This document shows positions 1-9,751 of a DNA stretch of 64,000 bases, piece after piece. A program made the position numbers and the translations under genes. The DNA comes from Prochlorococcus sp. AG-347-E03. Lineage in GTDB: Bacteria; Cyanobacteriota; Cyanobacteriia; PCC-6307; Cyanobiaceae. The stretch covers positions 174,953 to 238,952 of the forward strand of contig QCBG01000001.1 in NCBI GenBank assembly GCA_003279115.1, in the 5' to 3' direction. The notes beneath the pieces were generated by a model. The model made no database searches and was not told the DNA's origin. It was given only the letters and a program-made list of their open reading frames with translations. Every line of letters starts with the position of its first letter. The stretch's first letter is position 1.

Positions 1-687
1 CGCTAGAGTTGCAAAAATCAATGCCTGAATTGCACTAGTAAATAATCCTAGGAACATAACAGGTATTGGGAGAATTAGCGGAACTAAAAAGACTAGAACA
101 CCAACAACAAGTTCATCAGCCAAAATATTTCCAAATAGCCTGAAAGAGAGTGATAAAGGTTTCGTAAAGTCCTCTAGTATTTTGAAAGGAAGCATAATCG
201 GAGTTGGGTGAACATAATATTCGAAGTATCTCCAACCCTTATTGCTTAAACCTGCATAGAAATAAGAAAGTGAAACCAATAAAGCCAATGCTATAGTTGT
301 ATTGATATCTGCAGTAGGTGCTCCTAATTCTCCACTTGGTAACTTAATCAATCTCCAAGGAATTAAAGCTCCTCCCCAATTACTAACAAAGACGAACAAA
401 AATAAAGTACCTATAAATGGCATCCAATCTCTATATACTTTTTCACCTATTTGCGTCCTAGCAAGATCTCTTATGTAATCCCAGAGAAACTCAAGCAGGT
501 TTTGAAGGCCTTTAGGATCATTTTCCATTTTTTTAGTTCCTAAAGAAATAAAAACTAATAACGCTCCTAATAAAATCCAAGATGTTAAAAATACCTGCCC
601 ATGAAGTCTGATATTTCCAATTTGCCAATAAAGATGTTGACCAACTTCTAATGCTGCAAAATTTGTTAGCAAGGAATTAAAAAACAT
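1..687 (-). CDS. atpB: ATP synthase F0 subunit a (partial, runs off left edge)
   Basis: Subunit a of the thylakoid F-type ATP synthase, which forms the proton half-channels against the c-ring. My translation starts at an ATG at 687 and gives 229 residues with no stop before the window edge; the family is about 240 residues, so only the last dozen or so are missing. Several hydrophobic segments are visible. The hallmark motif SFRLFGN lies at residues 181-187, and Arg183 is the essential channel arginine. An [10 protein letters not shown] stretch follows directly. The gene sits 23 bases downstream of atp1 on the same strand, the usual start of the cyanobacterial atp operon, whose remaining genes would lie to the left. 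Some cyanobacterial annotations call this gene atpI. Confidence 0.95.
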   Translation of the reverse strand, partial: MFFNSLLTNFAALEVGQHLYWQIGNIRLHGQVFLTSWILLGALLVFISLGTKKMENDPKGLQNLLEFLWDYIRDLARTQIGEKVYRDWMPFIGTLFLFVFVSNWGGALIPWRLIKLPSGELGAPTADINTTIALALLVSLSYFYAGLSNKGWRYFEYYVHPTPIMLPFKILEDFTKPLSLSFRLFGNILADELVVGVLVFLVPLILPIPVMFLGLFTSAIQALIFATLA

Positions 688-710
688 TTGTTTTGAATAA
701 AAAAATTTAC

Positions 711-1187
711 TTAAGAACGTGAAAAATAAAGAATGAGTGAAGGCTTATAAATGAAAAAACCTATCATCGTAGGAAAAATATCCAAAGATCCTAGCTTGCT
801 CGCAAAAATAAAGAGGCAAACTGGAACTAATAGTTGCAATTTTGATACACCTGTTGATTCTTTACCAAGTTTCCCTATACTTTTGGCAAGCAAACGTAGG
901 TAAAAAATGCCGGCAATTGCACCTATAAAAATACTAAAACCAAAAGTAAAGCCTAGAAAAATTCCAGTTATTGATGCTAATAAAATAGAAACAATAAAAG
1001 TAATTCCAAAAATTGTTAACTGCAATTTTGTGTATTCATCATTTTGGGAAAGCAAATGATCTATTTGATTGGCAATGCCAAATTTACTTTCTTTGATGAT
1101 CGAATTATTCAAGGATTGAGGAAATTGAACATTCTCTTTAGGAGGATGCTCAAGTTTTTTTCTATTTGAGTCCACTGATGTGAACAT
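711..1187 (-). CDS. atp1: ATP synthase protein I-like membrane protein (atp1)
   Basis: A 158-residue protein with a hydrophilic N-terminal half and, from about residue 55, four hydrophobic segments (around 55-75, 75-95, 118-135 and 138-155). Position directly upstream of atpB on the same strand, plus this layout, identifies it as the poorly conserved AtpI/Atp1 protein at the head of the atp operon. In other bacteria AtpI assists c-ring assembly or Mg2+ handling; its role in cyanobacteria is less clear. The assignment rests on context and topology more than on sequence motifs. An ATG at 1187 is the natural start. A divergent promoter region separates it from ftsW. Confidence 0.8.
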   Translation of the reverse strand: MFTSVDSNRKKLEHPPKENVQFPQSLNNSIIKESKFGIANQIDHLLSQNDEYTKLQLTIFGITFIVSILLASITGIFLGFTFGFSIFIGAIAGIFYLRLLAKSIGKLGKESTGVSKLQLLVPVCLFIFASKLGSLDIFPTMIGFFIYKPSLILYFSRS

Positions 1188-1461
1188 AGTTTAAAAACCC
1201 CTCTGAATGGTTTTAAGTAAGTATATAAACTCACGGAATCTATCACGGAGAGGTGCCTTTTAGCTAGTTTTTTTTTATAAAAAATTAATTCTTAAGATTT
1301 ATGATAAATCTATAGGCCATTTTTTACTTTATTCTTCAAAAATAAAATTTATGAAAAGTCATCTTTTTAATTGCTTTAACACTTTAAAACGTTAATAAAA
1401 GACTTGGCAAAATCTCAATTAAACGTCTCAATAGGACAAATAGACATATTCGGCTAAACAA
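1188..1461. promoter_or_regulatory. Divergent atp operon / ftsW intergenic region
   Basis: These 274 bases hold the promoters of both the atp operon (leftward) and ftsW (rightward). No convincing small ORF is present. Visible structure: a 15-base palindrome GATTTAtgaTAAATC at 1296-1310 near the middle, and a weak AAAACC/GGTTTT hairpin just before the atp1 start. AT-rich -10-like hexamers are too common here to assign a promoter with confidence. Confidence 0.4.
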
Positions 1462-2697
1462 TTGGAGATAAGTCAAGAAAAAATAAAATATAAAAAAATT
1501 TGTAGAAGAAAAAAACCCCTATTTTTTGATAACAAAGAGAATCGAAGCAATTTGTTCGAATTTATATTTCCCTTACCTTGGACGATATGGCCTTATGAAG
1601 CAAAAATCCTCCTTGTGCTCATTGGACTTTGGTCAATATTAGGAATATGCATTCTGGGTTCATCAAGTTGGTGGGTAGCAAGTAGGGAAATGGGAAATTG
1701 GGCTTACTTCTTAAAAAAACAAATTATTTGGACAATTCCAGGAATTAGCTTATTTTATTTCGTTCTAAATACGAACATTAAAAATCTTTTAAAGTTCTCA
1801 AGAATTATTTTTTATATTTTGTTCTTTTTGATTTTCCTTACTAATATTACAGGAATTACAGTTAATGGATCTTCGAGATGGCTAGTGCTAGGCAATTTAC
1901 GTCTGCAGCCATCTGAATTAATTAAACCTTTTCTAATCTTAGAAGCTTCTAACCTTTTCGCTCATTGGAATCTGATAAAGAGTGATAAAAAATTAATTTC
2001 AATAATCTCTTTTGGTTTATTAATTTTATTAATACTAAAACAGCCTAATTTAAGCACTGCATCGCTAACTGGAATTCTTTTTTGGGTAATGGGTTTATGT
2101 GGAGGTGTAAAACTAAGCTCTCTTACCTCATTTGCTTCAATAGGATTAATTACTGGATGTATTAGCATCCTTAATAACGAATATCAAAAACTAAGAGTTA
2201 CTTCCTTTATTAATCCTTGGAAAGATCAACAGGAAAGTGGATTTCAACTAGTACAGAGTTTATTAGCTATTGGTTCAGGTGGTCTATTTGGCCAAGGGTT
2301 TGGGCTGTCTGTACAAAAATTACAGTACCTGCCTTTTATGTACACAGATTTTATTTTTGCCATCTTCGCGGAAGAGTTTGGTTTGTTGGGGTGTAGTTTA
2401 TTTTTAGGATTTTTAGTAGTTTTCTCATATATAACCCTGAGAATTAGTTTTAAGTGCAGGAATAACTACACAAAATTAGTTGCCATAGGATGTGGTGTTT
2501 TGTTGGTAGGTCAATCAATTATGCACATTGCTGTAGCAACAGGTTCAATGCCTACTACAGGCTTACCGCTACCTTTTATAAGTTATGGTGGCAATTCATT
2601 AATCGCATCTTTCTTTATTGCAGGGATGTTACTGAGGTGTTCATTAGAATCAACAGGATTCATTGGTATGATTACTACACGAAAGACTCTTAATTAG
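1462..2697 (+). CDS. ftsW: Lipid II polymerase / cell division protein FtsW
   Basis: SEDS-family integral membrane glycosyltransferase that polymerises lipid II at the division septum together with a class b PBP. The 411 residues carry about ten hydrophobic segments after a basic N-terminus. Family motifs include NGSSRWL near residue 135, QPSELIKP near 151, a GSGGLFGQGFG loop near 272 and PTTGLPLPFISYGGNS near 364, typical of FtsW/RodA. FtsW is preferred over RodA because of the C-terminal GLPLPFISYGGNS form and cyanobacterial context; RodA cannot be fully excluded. The reading frame begins at a TTG (1462); an in-frame ATG is not available nearby, so this start is the best choice. ccdA follows 82 bases downstream. 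Confidence 0.88.
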   Translation: MEISQEKIKYKKICRRKKPLFFDNKENRSNLFEFIFPLPWTIWPYEAKILLVLIGLWSILGICILGSSSWWVASREMGNWAYFLKKQIIWTIPGISLFYFVLNTNIKNLLKFSRIIFYILFFLIFLTNITGITVNGSSRWLVLGNLRLQPSELIKPFLILEASNLFAHWNLIKSDKKLISIISFGLLILLILKQPNLSTASLTGILFWVMGLCGGVKLSSLTSFASIGLITGCISILNNEYQKLRVTSFINPWKDQQESGFQLVQSLLAIGSGGLFGQGFGLSVQKLQYLPFMYTDFIFAIFAEEFGLLGCSLFLGFLVVFSYITLRISFKCRNNYTKLVAIGCGVLLVGQSIMHIAVATGSMPTTGLPLPFISYGGNSLIASFFIAGMLLRCSLESTGFIGMITTRKTLN

Positions 2698-2779
2698 TTA
2701 GAATTTAAGAGATTTATTTCAAACTATCGAATCATTTAATTTAGTTATTTCAGAATTATCTCAAAAAGGTAATCTGCTT

Positions 2780-3436
2780 ATGCAGAATGGTCTTAATAAT
2801 CCTGGCCCATCTACTATATTTTTGGTTTTCAGCGCAGGACTTTTAACGAGTCTTGGACCATGTTCATTATCATTACTACCGGTAACAATTGCTTATATAG
2901 GAGGAACAGAGAACAATAAATTTAAACTTATAAGTTTTTCAGGAGGAGTTGTTTTTTCACTTGTTGCACTTGGGGCTGCTAGTGGATTCTTAGGTAAAAT
3001 ATATGGTCAAATTCCAATCTATTACACTTCTATTGTTGCATTGATAGCAATAATCATGGGTTTAAACTTACTTGGAATTATAAATTTTCAGTTCCCGAAT
3101 GGTCCTGATTTAAAAATAATTGAGGATAAAATACCATCATTTCTTGCGCCATTTGCGATAGGGACTACTTTTGGAATAGCATCTTCACCTTGCATTACTC
3201 CAGTTTTAGCAACTCTTCTGGCATGGGTATCGCAAGCAAAAAACCCAACGATCTCTATTATTTTTTTATTTTTCTTTGGAATAGGCCAAGTAACTCCATT
3301 AATCGTTGCAGGATTAACCACAGAAAACTTAAAAAAACTTTTAGAGATTAGAAAATTTAGTCAAATAATACCTACTATTAGCGGGCTATTTTTAGTTTCC
3401 TTAGGATTGTTAAATTTATTTTCAAATTGGTTTTAA
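2780..3436 (+). CDS. ccdA: Cytochrome c biogenesis thiol-disulfide transporter CcdA
   Basis: Six-transmembrane CcdA/DsbD-like protein of cytochrome c maturation system II. It passes electrons from stromal/cytoplasmic thioredoxin to the lumenal side to keep apocytochrome heme-binding cysteines reduced. The two redox cysteines lie in conserved proline-containing motifs: LGPCSLSLLP near residue 27 and SSPCITPVLA near residue 137. Length (218) matches soluble-domain-free CcdA. The next gene, ccs1, begins immediately after its stop codon without a gap, so the two system II components are cotranscribed and probably translationally coupled. Confidence 0.93.
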   Translation: MQNGLNNPGPSTIFLVFSAGLLTSLGPCSLSLLPVTIAYIGGTENNKFKLISFSGGVVFSLVALGAASGFLGKIYGQIPIYYTSIVALIAIIMGLNLLGIINFQFPNGPDLKIIEDKIPSFLAPFAIGTTFGIASSPCITPVLATLLAWVSQAKNPTISIIFLFFFGIGQVTPLIVAGLTTENLKKLLEIRKFSQIIPTISGLFLVSLGLLNLFSNWF

Positions 3437-4723
3437 ATGACTATCGTTAAAGATTTAATTCTCAAAATATCAAGTTTAAGATTTGCTATATCACTCATTA
3501 TCTTCATAGCCATCTCAAGTGGCATAGGAACTTTTATACCTCAAGGCGGCAATAACAATTTTTACATTGATATTTTCGATGATGCTCCTATTTTTGGATT
3601 TTTAAATGGAGAAAAAGTTTTAAAACTTCAATTGGATCATATATATACAAGCTTTTGGTTTTTATTTGCATTAATTCTTCTTTGCATTTCTCTGGCAGCT
3701 TGTAGTTTCAGGAGGCAAATCCCTTCCTTAAAAGCTTCATTAAAATGGATTGAATATAACAGCGAAAAAAAATTTAGCAAATTGCAATTAACTTCGAGTC
3801 ATCAAATCAATAAAAATCAAGACCACATATCAAAAGCTGATTTATTACTTAAAAAAAGAGGATGGGAAACATACAAATTTAAGAGTCATATTTCTGCAAG
3901 AAGGGGTTTAATTGGCAAAATCGGTCCTTTAGTTGTTCACATTGGATTAATAGTCTTACTTATAGGTTCAGCATATGGAAGTTTTACAAGTCAATCAAAA
4001 GAACAATATTTGTTGCCTGGAGAAAGCTTGGATCTTATCAATGAAAGCACAAACTCAAAAGCCAATGTGAAATTGGTTGATTTTTCTATAGAACGCGAAA
4101 GTGATGGTGTACCAAAGCAATTTATTTCAAAACTTGATTTTTCTTCTGAAGATTTAGAATTAAATGAAATAAAAACTGCTAAGGTTAATCACCCAATAAG
4201 GTTTAAAGGATTAACGATTTATCAAGCTGATTGGGCAATATCGAATGTTGTTTTAGAAATTGATAATATCCTTTATCAATTACAGTTAAAGGAGATTCCT
4301 GAAATCGGAAATCAGGTTTGGGGAGTTTTGATTGAATTAGGATCAGAGACAAGAAAAAATTTCCTTCTAACAATAGATAATGAAAATGGTCCACTTAAAA
4401 TTTCCAATACAGAAAATTTTGCCGGGAAAAATCTCTATATTAATGACAAGCCTCTAAAAGTTAATTCTTCAAAAGTATCTTTGAAAAAAATAATCCCAAG
4501 CAGTGGATTAATAATTAAAAATGATCCGTCTATACCGTTTATTTACTTTTCTTTTATTTTAATAATTTTTGGAACAATAATAAGTCTTATACCAACAAAC
4601 CAATTATGGATTCTTGTCAACAAGGAATCACAAAAGCTTTTCATTGGAGGTCTTAGCAATAAAAATCTAGTTGGTTTTAAAAGGGAATTTTTTAAGTTAT
4701 CAGAAGAAATAAAAGATTTTTAA
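3437..4723 (+). CDS. ccs1: Cytochrome c biogenesis protein Ccs1 (ResB-like)
   Basis: ResB-type subunit of the system II heme handling and ligation complex, partner of CcsA. The 428-residue protein has hydrophobic segments near residues 15-32, 68-88 and 155-180, a large lumenal domain (about 185-360), and a last membrane span near 362-385. The N-terminal stretch [20 protein letters not shown] and the FIPQGG following it are typical of Ccs1/ResB. It starts directly after the ccdA stop. Its 3' end overlaps by 4 bases with the convergent queF gene. Function is inferred from family and gene neighbourhood; no enzymatic motif is expected. Confidence 0.92.
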   Translation: MTIVKDLILKISSLRFAISLIIFIAISSGIGTFIPQGGNNNFYIDIFDDAPIFGFLNGEKVLKLQLDHIYTSFWFLFALILLCISLAACSFRRQIPSLKASLKWIEYNSEKKFSKLQLTSSHQINKNQDHISKADLLLKKRGWETYKFKSHISARRGLIGKIGPLVVHIGLIVLLIGSAYGSFTSQSKEQYLLPGESLDLINESTNSKANVKLVDFSIERESDGVPKQFISKLDFSSEDLELNEIKTAKVNHPIRFKGLTIYQADWAISNVVLEIDNILYQLQLKEIPEIGNQVWGVLIELGSETRKNFLLTIDNENGPLKISNTENFAGKNLYINDKPLKVNSSKVSLKKIIPSSGLIIKNDPSIPFIYFSFILIIFGTIISLIPTNQLWILVNKESQKLFIGGLSNKNLVGFKREFFKLSEEIKDF

Positions 4724-5130
4724 TTTTTTTTCAGTCCGCTAAAAATATCTAACTGCATAGAAACATTTCCTCTAGGATTAAATGCAGCATTTAAATGTAT
4801 CCAGTGAGGCGAACCCTCATTCACTAAATCATCCATAATTCTATTAACAACTTCCTCATGTGATATCTTTATATCTCTAAAGTTATTTATATAAAGCTTT
4901 AAGGACTTCAACTCATAGACTTTCAAATTAGGTTGATAAATAATATTTAGCTTTGCAAAATCTGGATAACCAGAAAATGGGCACTTACATGTAAATTCTG
5001 GTAACTGGATAGAAATTTCATAAATTCTTTTCTTATTTGGATTCTCGAAACAAATTATTTTTGATTCTTCAATAATTCTTTCACCATAAAGTGGTCTTTG
5101 CGTCGAATCATCTAATTTAGCTGTACTCAT
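4720..5130 (-). CDS. queF: NADPH-dependent 7-cyano-7-deazaguanine reductase QueF
   Basis: Catalyses the four-electron reduction of preQ0 to preQ1 in queuosine tRNA modification. This is the short (YkvM-like) QueF form, 136 residues. The catalytic centre is [10 protein letters not shown], with nucleophilic Cys50 and proton-relay Asp57; the [16 protein letters not shown] stretch (about 72-87) matches the conserved NADPH/substrate-binding ELKSLK motif. [14 protein letters not shown] near the C-terminus is also typical. It is on the minus strand, convergent with ccs1. No other queuosine genes are visible here. Confidence 0.94.
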   Translation of the reverse strand: MSTAKLDDSTQRPLYGERIIEESKIICFENPNKKRIYEISIQLPEFTCKCPFSGYPDFAKLNIIYQPNLKVYELKSLKLYINNFRDIKISHEEVVNRIMDDLVNEGSPHWIHLNAAFNPRGNVSMQLDIFSGLKKN

Positions 5131-5308
5131 TTTTCGTAGAACTTATTTACTAAACCTATATAAAAAGATCAAAATCTGCAAAAATCACAATAAGCTTAAG
5201 TATTACAATTGAATAAGTCAAAAGCTGTTAAATCTTATTTTTGTATCAATAGCAACATTCATGGTGTCGGTTGAAAGGGTTATATGTGTTTAGTTCAATG
5301 AAAAATTA

Positions 5309-5554
5309 ATGGACATTTGTTTGATAACTATCGATAACCACCAAAATAAATCTCTTCAACCAAAAACAGCAATTGGAATGTTATGGCTTCAAACACACTT
5401 TGAGAATGATAAGTGGGAAGCCTTGTCAAATAGTACAGTAATAATTTCTGAAGAAAATTCCCAATTATTAATTGAAGACGCCACTAATGCAGGCCTAAAT
5501 ATTAAATGTTTTTCCGATATTTCAATGTTGGATGTTTTCCCAAAAAACAATTAA
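5309..5554 (+). CDS. Conserved hypothetical protein upstream of glnB
   Basis: An 81-residue ORF starting at an ATG and ending 24 bases before glnB. It is soluble, has no cysteine pair or membrane segment that stands out, and I do not recognise a domain. The stretch GMLWLQTHFENDKWEALSN (about 22-40) looks like a small folded unit and the C-terminal half contains an IEDATNAGLNIK helix-like segment. A clean frame, no overlap with other genes and close spacing to glnB argue that it is real and cotranscribed with PII. Role unknown; a link to nitrogen regulation is only suggested by position. Confidence 0.7.
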   Translation: MDICLITIDNHQNKSLQPKTAIGMLWLQTHFENDKWEALSNSTVIISEENSQLLIEDATNAGLNIKCFSDISMLDVFPKNN

Positions 5555-5917
<363 letters not shown>

Positions 5918-5918
5918 T

Positions 5919-6731
5919 TCAAAGAGTTTCTTTTACTAAATTTTGTATATATTCACTATTAATACCTCTATTTGATTGACTTCCTAATGTCATCCAAGCT
6001 AGATATTCATGATTTCCAGCAGGACCTACTAGTGGAGAAGCTATCAAATTCTTTATATTCCATTCGAAATTCTTAGCACCATTAATAACAGACTCTATAG
6101 CCTCAGTATGGAATTTAGGATTGCGAACAACGCCTCCTTTACTGACTTTATCTTTTCCCACCTCAAATTGAGGTTTAATTAAAAATATTCCCTCAATACA
6201 TTCACCCTCTAATAAATTACCAATAGATTTAAAAACTAACTTTAATGATATAAAAGACAAATCAGCAACCACAAAATTTGGTAATCCATTACTTCTAGAT
6301 AAAAGATCATTAGGTTTTAAATTTCGAATATTAGTTCGTTCAAAAAGTATGACTTTTGGATTATTTCTAATCTTCCATGCGGTCTGTCCATAACCAACAT
6401 CAATCCCATAAACTAACCTTGCACCTTGTTGCAATAAACAATCAGTAAATCCCCCAGTAGATATTCCTGCGTCAATACATATTTTATCTTTTACTTTAAT
6501 TTCAAATCTTTTAAATGCCTCCAATAATTTTTCGCCTCCCCTTGAAACAAACATAGGTTCGGAATCAATAAAAAATTCTGATCCAATTAATACTTGTTGG
6601 CCTGGTTTATCTAATACTTTTCCATTAACATCTCTAACCTTGCCCGCAAGAATTAAACCTTGGGCTTTTTGACGAGTTTCACATAAACCTTTATTTAGAA
6701 GATAAAGATCTAATCTACTTTTTTTAATCAT
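5919..6731 (-). CDS. tlyA: TlyA-family S4-domain rRNA methyltransferase
   Basis: A 270-residue protein with an N-terminal S4 RNA-binding domain (about 4-62, starting KSRLDLYLLNKGLCETRQKA) followed by an FtsJ/RrmJ-like SAM methyltransferase domain (about 63-245). Recognisable motifs are SRGGEKLLEA near 83, the SAM-binding IDAGISTGGFTDCLLQ near 107-122, VYGIDVGYGQ near 128 and VADLSFISL near 176. TlyA enzymes 2'-O-methylate 16S and/or 23S rRNA; older annotations call them hemolysin A. It is convergent with glnB, whose stop codon is two bases away. Substrate specificity cannot be told from sequence. Confidence 0.9.
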   Translation of the reverse strand: MIKKSRLDLYLLNKGLCETRQKAQGLILAGKVRDVNGKVLDKPGQQVLIGSEFFIDSEPMFVSRGGEKLLEAFKRFEIKVKDKICIDAGISTGGFTDCLLQQGARLVYGIDVGYGQTAWKIRNNPKVILFERTNIRNLKPNDLLSRSNGLPNFVVADLSFISLKLVFKSIGNLLEGECIEGIFLIKPQFEVGKDKVSKGGVVRNPKFHTEAIESVINGAKNFEWNIKNLIASPLVGPAGNHEYLAWMTLGSQSNRGINSEYIQNLVKETL

Positions 6732-7012
6732 CTATTCATCAATAAAAAAAGACTTAATAATGAACTTCTACAAGATTAAGATCCAAATTCTTTAATACCT
6801 TTTAATTTTAAATTAGAACTTAAAAATTACCCATAATTAACGAAGGCAATAAGTACAAAATTTTAATATAAAAGCTTTCGTTATTAGCCAGAAAAATGTT
6901 ACATAAGAAAATAATAATCAGGCAAATATGTTCAATGGCAAGTACATCTTATAGGTATAGGGCAATAATTCGATTTTAGTTATAAAGTTTAAATGGATGA
7001 TTAATAAAAATT
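6732..7012. other. Intergenic region tlyA / purB
   Basis: 281 bases between divergent genes, without a credible ORF. Long-range inverted repeat TAACGAA (6838-6844) and TTCGTTA (6877-6883) could form a stem with a 32-base loop, nested with GGCAATAA and TTATTAGCC as alternative partners. This may be a purB leader structure, but AT-rich chance pairing is equally possible. No promoter can be assigned with confidence. Confidence 0.3.
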
Positions 7013-8308
7013 GTGATCGAGCGTTACACATTACCCGAAATGGGGAAAATCTGGACTGAAAGCGCAAAATTCCAGAGTTGGCTTAAGGTTGAAATAGCTG
7101 CATGTGAAGCAAATTTTTCCCTAGGGAAAATTCCTGAGGATGCCATGAAAGAAATACGTTTAAATGCAAAGTTTGATGAATCTAGAATTACAGAAATTGA
7201 GAAAGAAGTTAAACATGATGTCATAGCTTTTCTTACAAGCGTTAATGAATTTGTAGGAGACTCTGGAAGATACATACATGTTGGCATGACAAGTAGTGAT
7301 GTACTTGATACTGGCTTATCTCTTCAGTTAAAAGATTCTTGCGAATTGTTACTAGAAGAAATTGAGAACCTAGAAAATGAAGTCAGATTATTAGCAAGGA
7401 AGCATAAAAATACATTAATGATTGGCAGATCTCATGCAATTCATGGGGAGCCTATTTCCTTTGGTTTTAAACTTGCTGGATGGTTAGCAGAAATAATAAG
7501 GAACAAAAAAAGATTGCTAACACTGAAAGAATCTGTAGCTATTGGACAAATAAGTGGTGCAATGGGAACTTACGCTAATACGAATCCCAAAGTAGAACAA
7601 ATAACTTGTGATTTACTCGGCTTAAAACCAGATACAGCAAGTACGCAGGTTATATCCCGAGACAGACATGCAGAATATGTGCAAACTATTGCACTAGTTG
7701 GTGCTTCTTTAGATAGATTCGCTACTGAAATAAGAAATTTACAACGAACAGATGTTTTAGAAGTTGAGGAGGGCTTTACAAAAGGGCAAAAAGGAAGTTC
7801 TGCCATGCCTCATAAAAGAAATCCTATTAGAAGTGAAAGAGTAAGCGGTCTAGCAAGAATTTTGAGGAGTTACGTCTTAACAGCACTGGAAAATGTTCCA
7901 CTCTGGCACGAAAGAGATATAAGCCATAGTTCTAATGAACGTATCATGTTACCTGACGTATCAATCTGTTTGCATTTTATGCTCAGAGAAATGAAAGATA
8001 TAGTAAGCAATTTAGGAGTTTATCCAAAAAATATGCTCAAAAATTTAAATATATATGGTGGTGTAATCTTTAGTCAGAAAGTTTTACTTTTACTTGTAGA
8101 AAAGGGCATGTCTAGAGAAAAAGCTTATAGCTTAGTACAAAAAAATGCGCATCAGGCCTGGAATACTGAAAATGGGAATTTTAAACAAAATATAGAGAAA
8201 GATAATGAAATAATGGATTTTATTGATAAAAGTGACTTGGAAGAATGTTTTAATCCTTCCATTCATCTCAATAATTTAAGTGTAATATGGGAGAAGTTAG
8301 GTATCTAG
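7013..8308 (+). CDS. purB: Adenylosuccinate lyase
   Basis: Purine biosynthesis enzyme acting twice: SAICAR to AICAR plus fumarate, and adenylosuccinate to AMP plus fumarate. The 431 residues show the fumarase/aspartase superfamily pattern, including the signature loop GSSAMPHKRNP near residues 261-271 with the catalytic serine, the TSSDVLDT motif near 94-101 and RSHAIHGEP near 139-147. The frame starts at a GTG (7013), giving MIERYTLPEMGKIW, the normal PurB N-terminus. The homologous fumC follows 48 bases later, so two members of the same superfamily lie side by side. Confidence 0.97.
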   Translation: MIERYTLPEMGKIWTESAKFQSWLKVEIAACEANFSLGKIPEDAMKEIRLNAKFDESRITEIEKEVKHDVIAFLTSVNEFVGDSGRYIHVGMTSSDVLDTGLSLQLKDSCELLLEEIENLENEVRLLARKHKNTLMIGRSHAIHGEPISFGFKLAGWLAEIIRNKKRLLTLKESVAIGQISGAMGTYANTNPKVEQITCDLLGLKPDTASTQVISRDRHAEYVQTIALVGASLDRFATEIRNLQRTDVLEVEEGFTKGQKGSSAMPHKRNPIRSERVSGLARILRSYVLTALENVPLWHERDISHSSNERIMLPDVSICLHFMLREMKDIVSNLGVYPKNMLKNLNIYGGVIFSQKVLLLLVEKGMSREKAYSLVQKNAHQAWNTENGNFKQNIEKDNEIMDFIDKSDLEECFNPSIHLNNLSVIWEKLGI

Positions 8309-8356
8309 GATTACTGAAAACCTTATCTAAGTTAAACCAGTGTTTTCAGAAGAATA

Positions 8357-9742
8357 ATGACAAAAAACTTTAGGATTGAAAAAGATAGTATGGGAACAAT
8401 AGAGGTTCCCATGGAAGCTTTGTGGGGTGCTCAAACACAAAGATCAATTATAAATTTTTCTATTGGAGAAGAATTAATTCCAATTGAGTTAATTTATTCA
8501 CTCACCCTAATAAAAAAAGCTGCTTCAATTGCGAATTTCAATTTAGGCTTAATAGATGAAAGGAAAAAAGATTTGATCGTTGAAGCATGTACGGAAATAC
8601 TTGATGGGCTTCACGATTCACATTTTCCTTTAAAGGTTTGGCAAACAGGTAGTGGCACGCAAACAAATATGAATGTTAATGAGGTAATTTCGAATATTGC
8701 AGCTTTAAAAACTAATTCAGAGCTTGGCAGTCATCAACCAATACATCCGAATGATGATGTAAATAAATCTCAGTCAACTAATGACACTTTTCCTGCTGCT
8801 ATTCAAATATCTGTTGTTAATGAAATTATCAAAAACTTAGTTCCAACGATCAAAGAACTTACTAAGATCCTTGATAAAAAAAGTGAAGAATGGAAAGACC
8901 TTATAAAGATAGGAAGAACCCATTTTCAAGATGCAGTGCCCCTTACTCTTGGGCAAGAAATATCAGGATGGTCAGAGCAACTTAAAGATGCTGAAAATGC
9001 GATTATTTTAAGTCTGGATGAATTGTATTTCTTACCTCTTGGAGGTACTGCAGTAGGTACAGGTATTAATTGTCCAAATGGATTTTGTGAAGAGTCTATA
9101 AAATCAATTTCCGAAGACACTAACCTAATATTCTATAAATCAAAAAATAATTTTTCTATTATGGCCTCGCATGATCGTCTAGCTCAAGTAATGAGTCAAA
9201 TAAAAATATTAGCAGGGGCATTATTTAAAATTTCAAATGATATAAAAATTCTATCTTCCGGACCAAGATCAGGAATATATGAATTAATTATCCCTAAAAA
9301 TGAACCTGGAAGTTCTATTATGCCAGGTAAAGTGAATCCGACTCAATGCGAAGCCTTATCAATGGTTTGTACTCAGATAATGGGTTTTGAATATGCAGTT
9401 TCAATTGCAAATTCTAGCGGCACTTTACAGATGAATGAATATAAGCCTCTTATTGGATTTAATATTCTTACAAGTTTAAAATTACTTAAAAATGCAATAG
9501 ACAACTTCAGAATAAAATTAGTTGATGGGATGGAACCTAATCAAAAGAAAATTAAGTTAAATTTAGAAAGTTCACTAATGTTGGTTACAGCTATAGTGCC
9601 AAAAGTTGGTTATGAAAAAGCAGCTGAAATTGCAAACCTTGCTTTCAAAGAATCATTAAATTTAAAAGAAGCAACACTTAAATTAGGTTATTTAAACGAA
9701 GATGAATTTGATGAAGCCATGAATATTAATTCAATGATTTGA
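8357..9742 (+). CDS. fumC: Class II fumarate hydratase
   Basis: Reversible hydration of fumarate to malate. The 461-residue protein starts with the FumC N-terminus (RIEKDSMGTIEVP, WGAQTQRS), contains TGSGTQTNMNVNEV near residues 97-110, QSTNDTFPAAIQ near 138-149 and the superfamily signature GSSIMPGKVNP near 317-327. Iron-free class II type, thus oxygen stable, as expected in an oxygenic phototroph. It probably also takes up the fumarate released by PurB, encoded directly upstream. Confidence 0.97.
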   Translation: MTKNFRIEKDSMGTIEVPMEALWGAQTQRSIINFSIGEELIPIELIYSLTLIKKAASIANFNLGLIDERKKDLIVEACTEILDGLHDSHFPLKVWQTGSGTQTNMNVNEVISNIAALKTNSELGSHQPIHPNDDVNKSQSTNDTFPAAIQISVVNEIIKNLVPTIKELTKILDKKSEEWKDLIKIGRTHFQDAVPLTLGQEISGWSEQLKDAENAIILSLDELYFLPLGGTAVGTGINCPNGFCEESIKSISEDTNLIFYKSKNNFSIMASHDRLAQVMSQIKILAGALFKISNDIKILSSGPRSGIYELIIPKNEPGSSIMPGKVNPTQCEALSMVCTQIMGFEYAVSIANSSGTLQMNEYKPLIGFNILTSLKLLKNAIDNFRIKLVDGMEPNQKKIKLNLESSLMLVTAIVPKVGYEKAAEIANLAFKESLNLKEATLKLGYLNEDEFDEAMNINSMI

Positions 9743-9751
9743 TTGAAAAAT

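Noticed and set aside
1..687. Short atpB as a degraded gene
   Set aside because: The reading frame is intact to the left edge with the essential Arg183; only the last residues are outside the window.
5136..5150. NtcA-like site GTA-N9-TAC upstream of the glnB gene pair
   Set aside because: The spacing is nine rather than eight bases, it lies about 160 bases before the 81-aa gene and no well-placed -10 follows.
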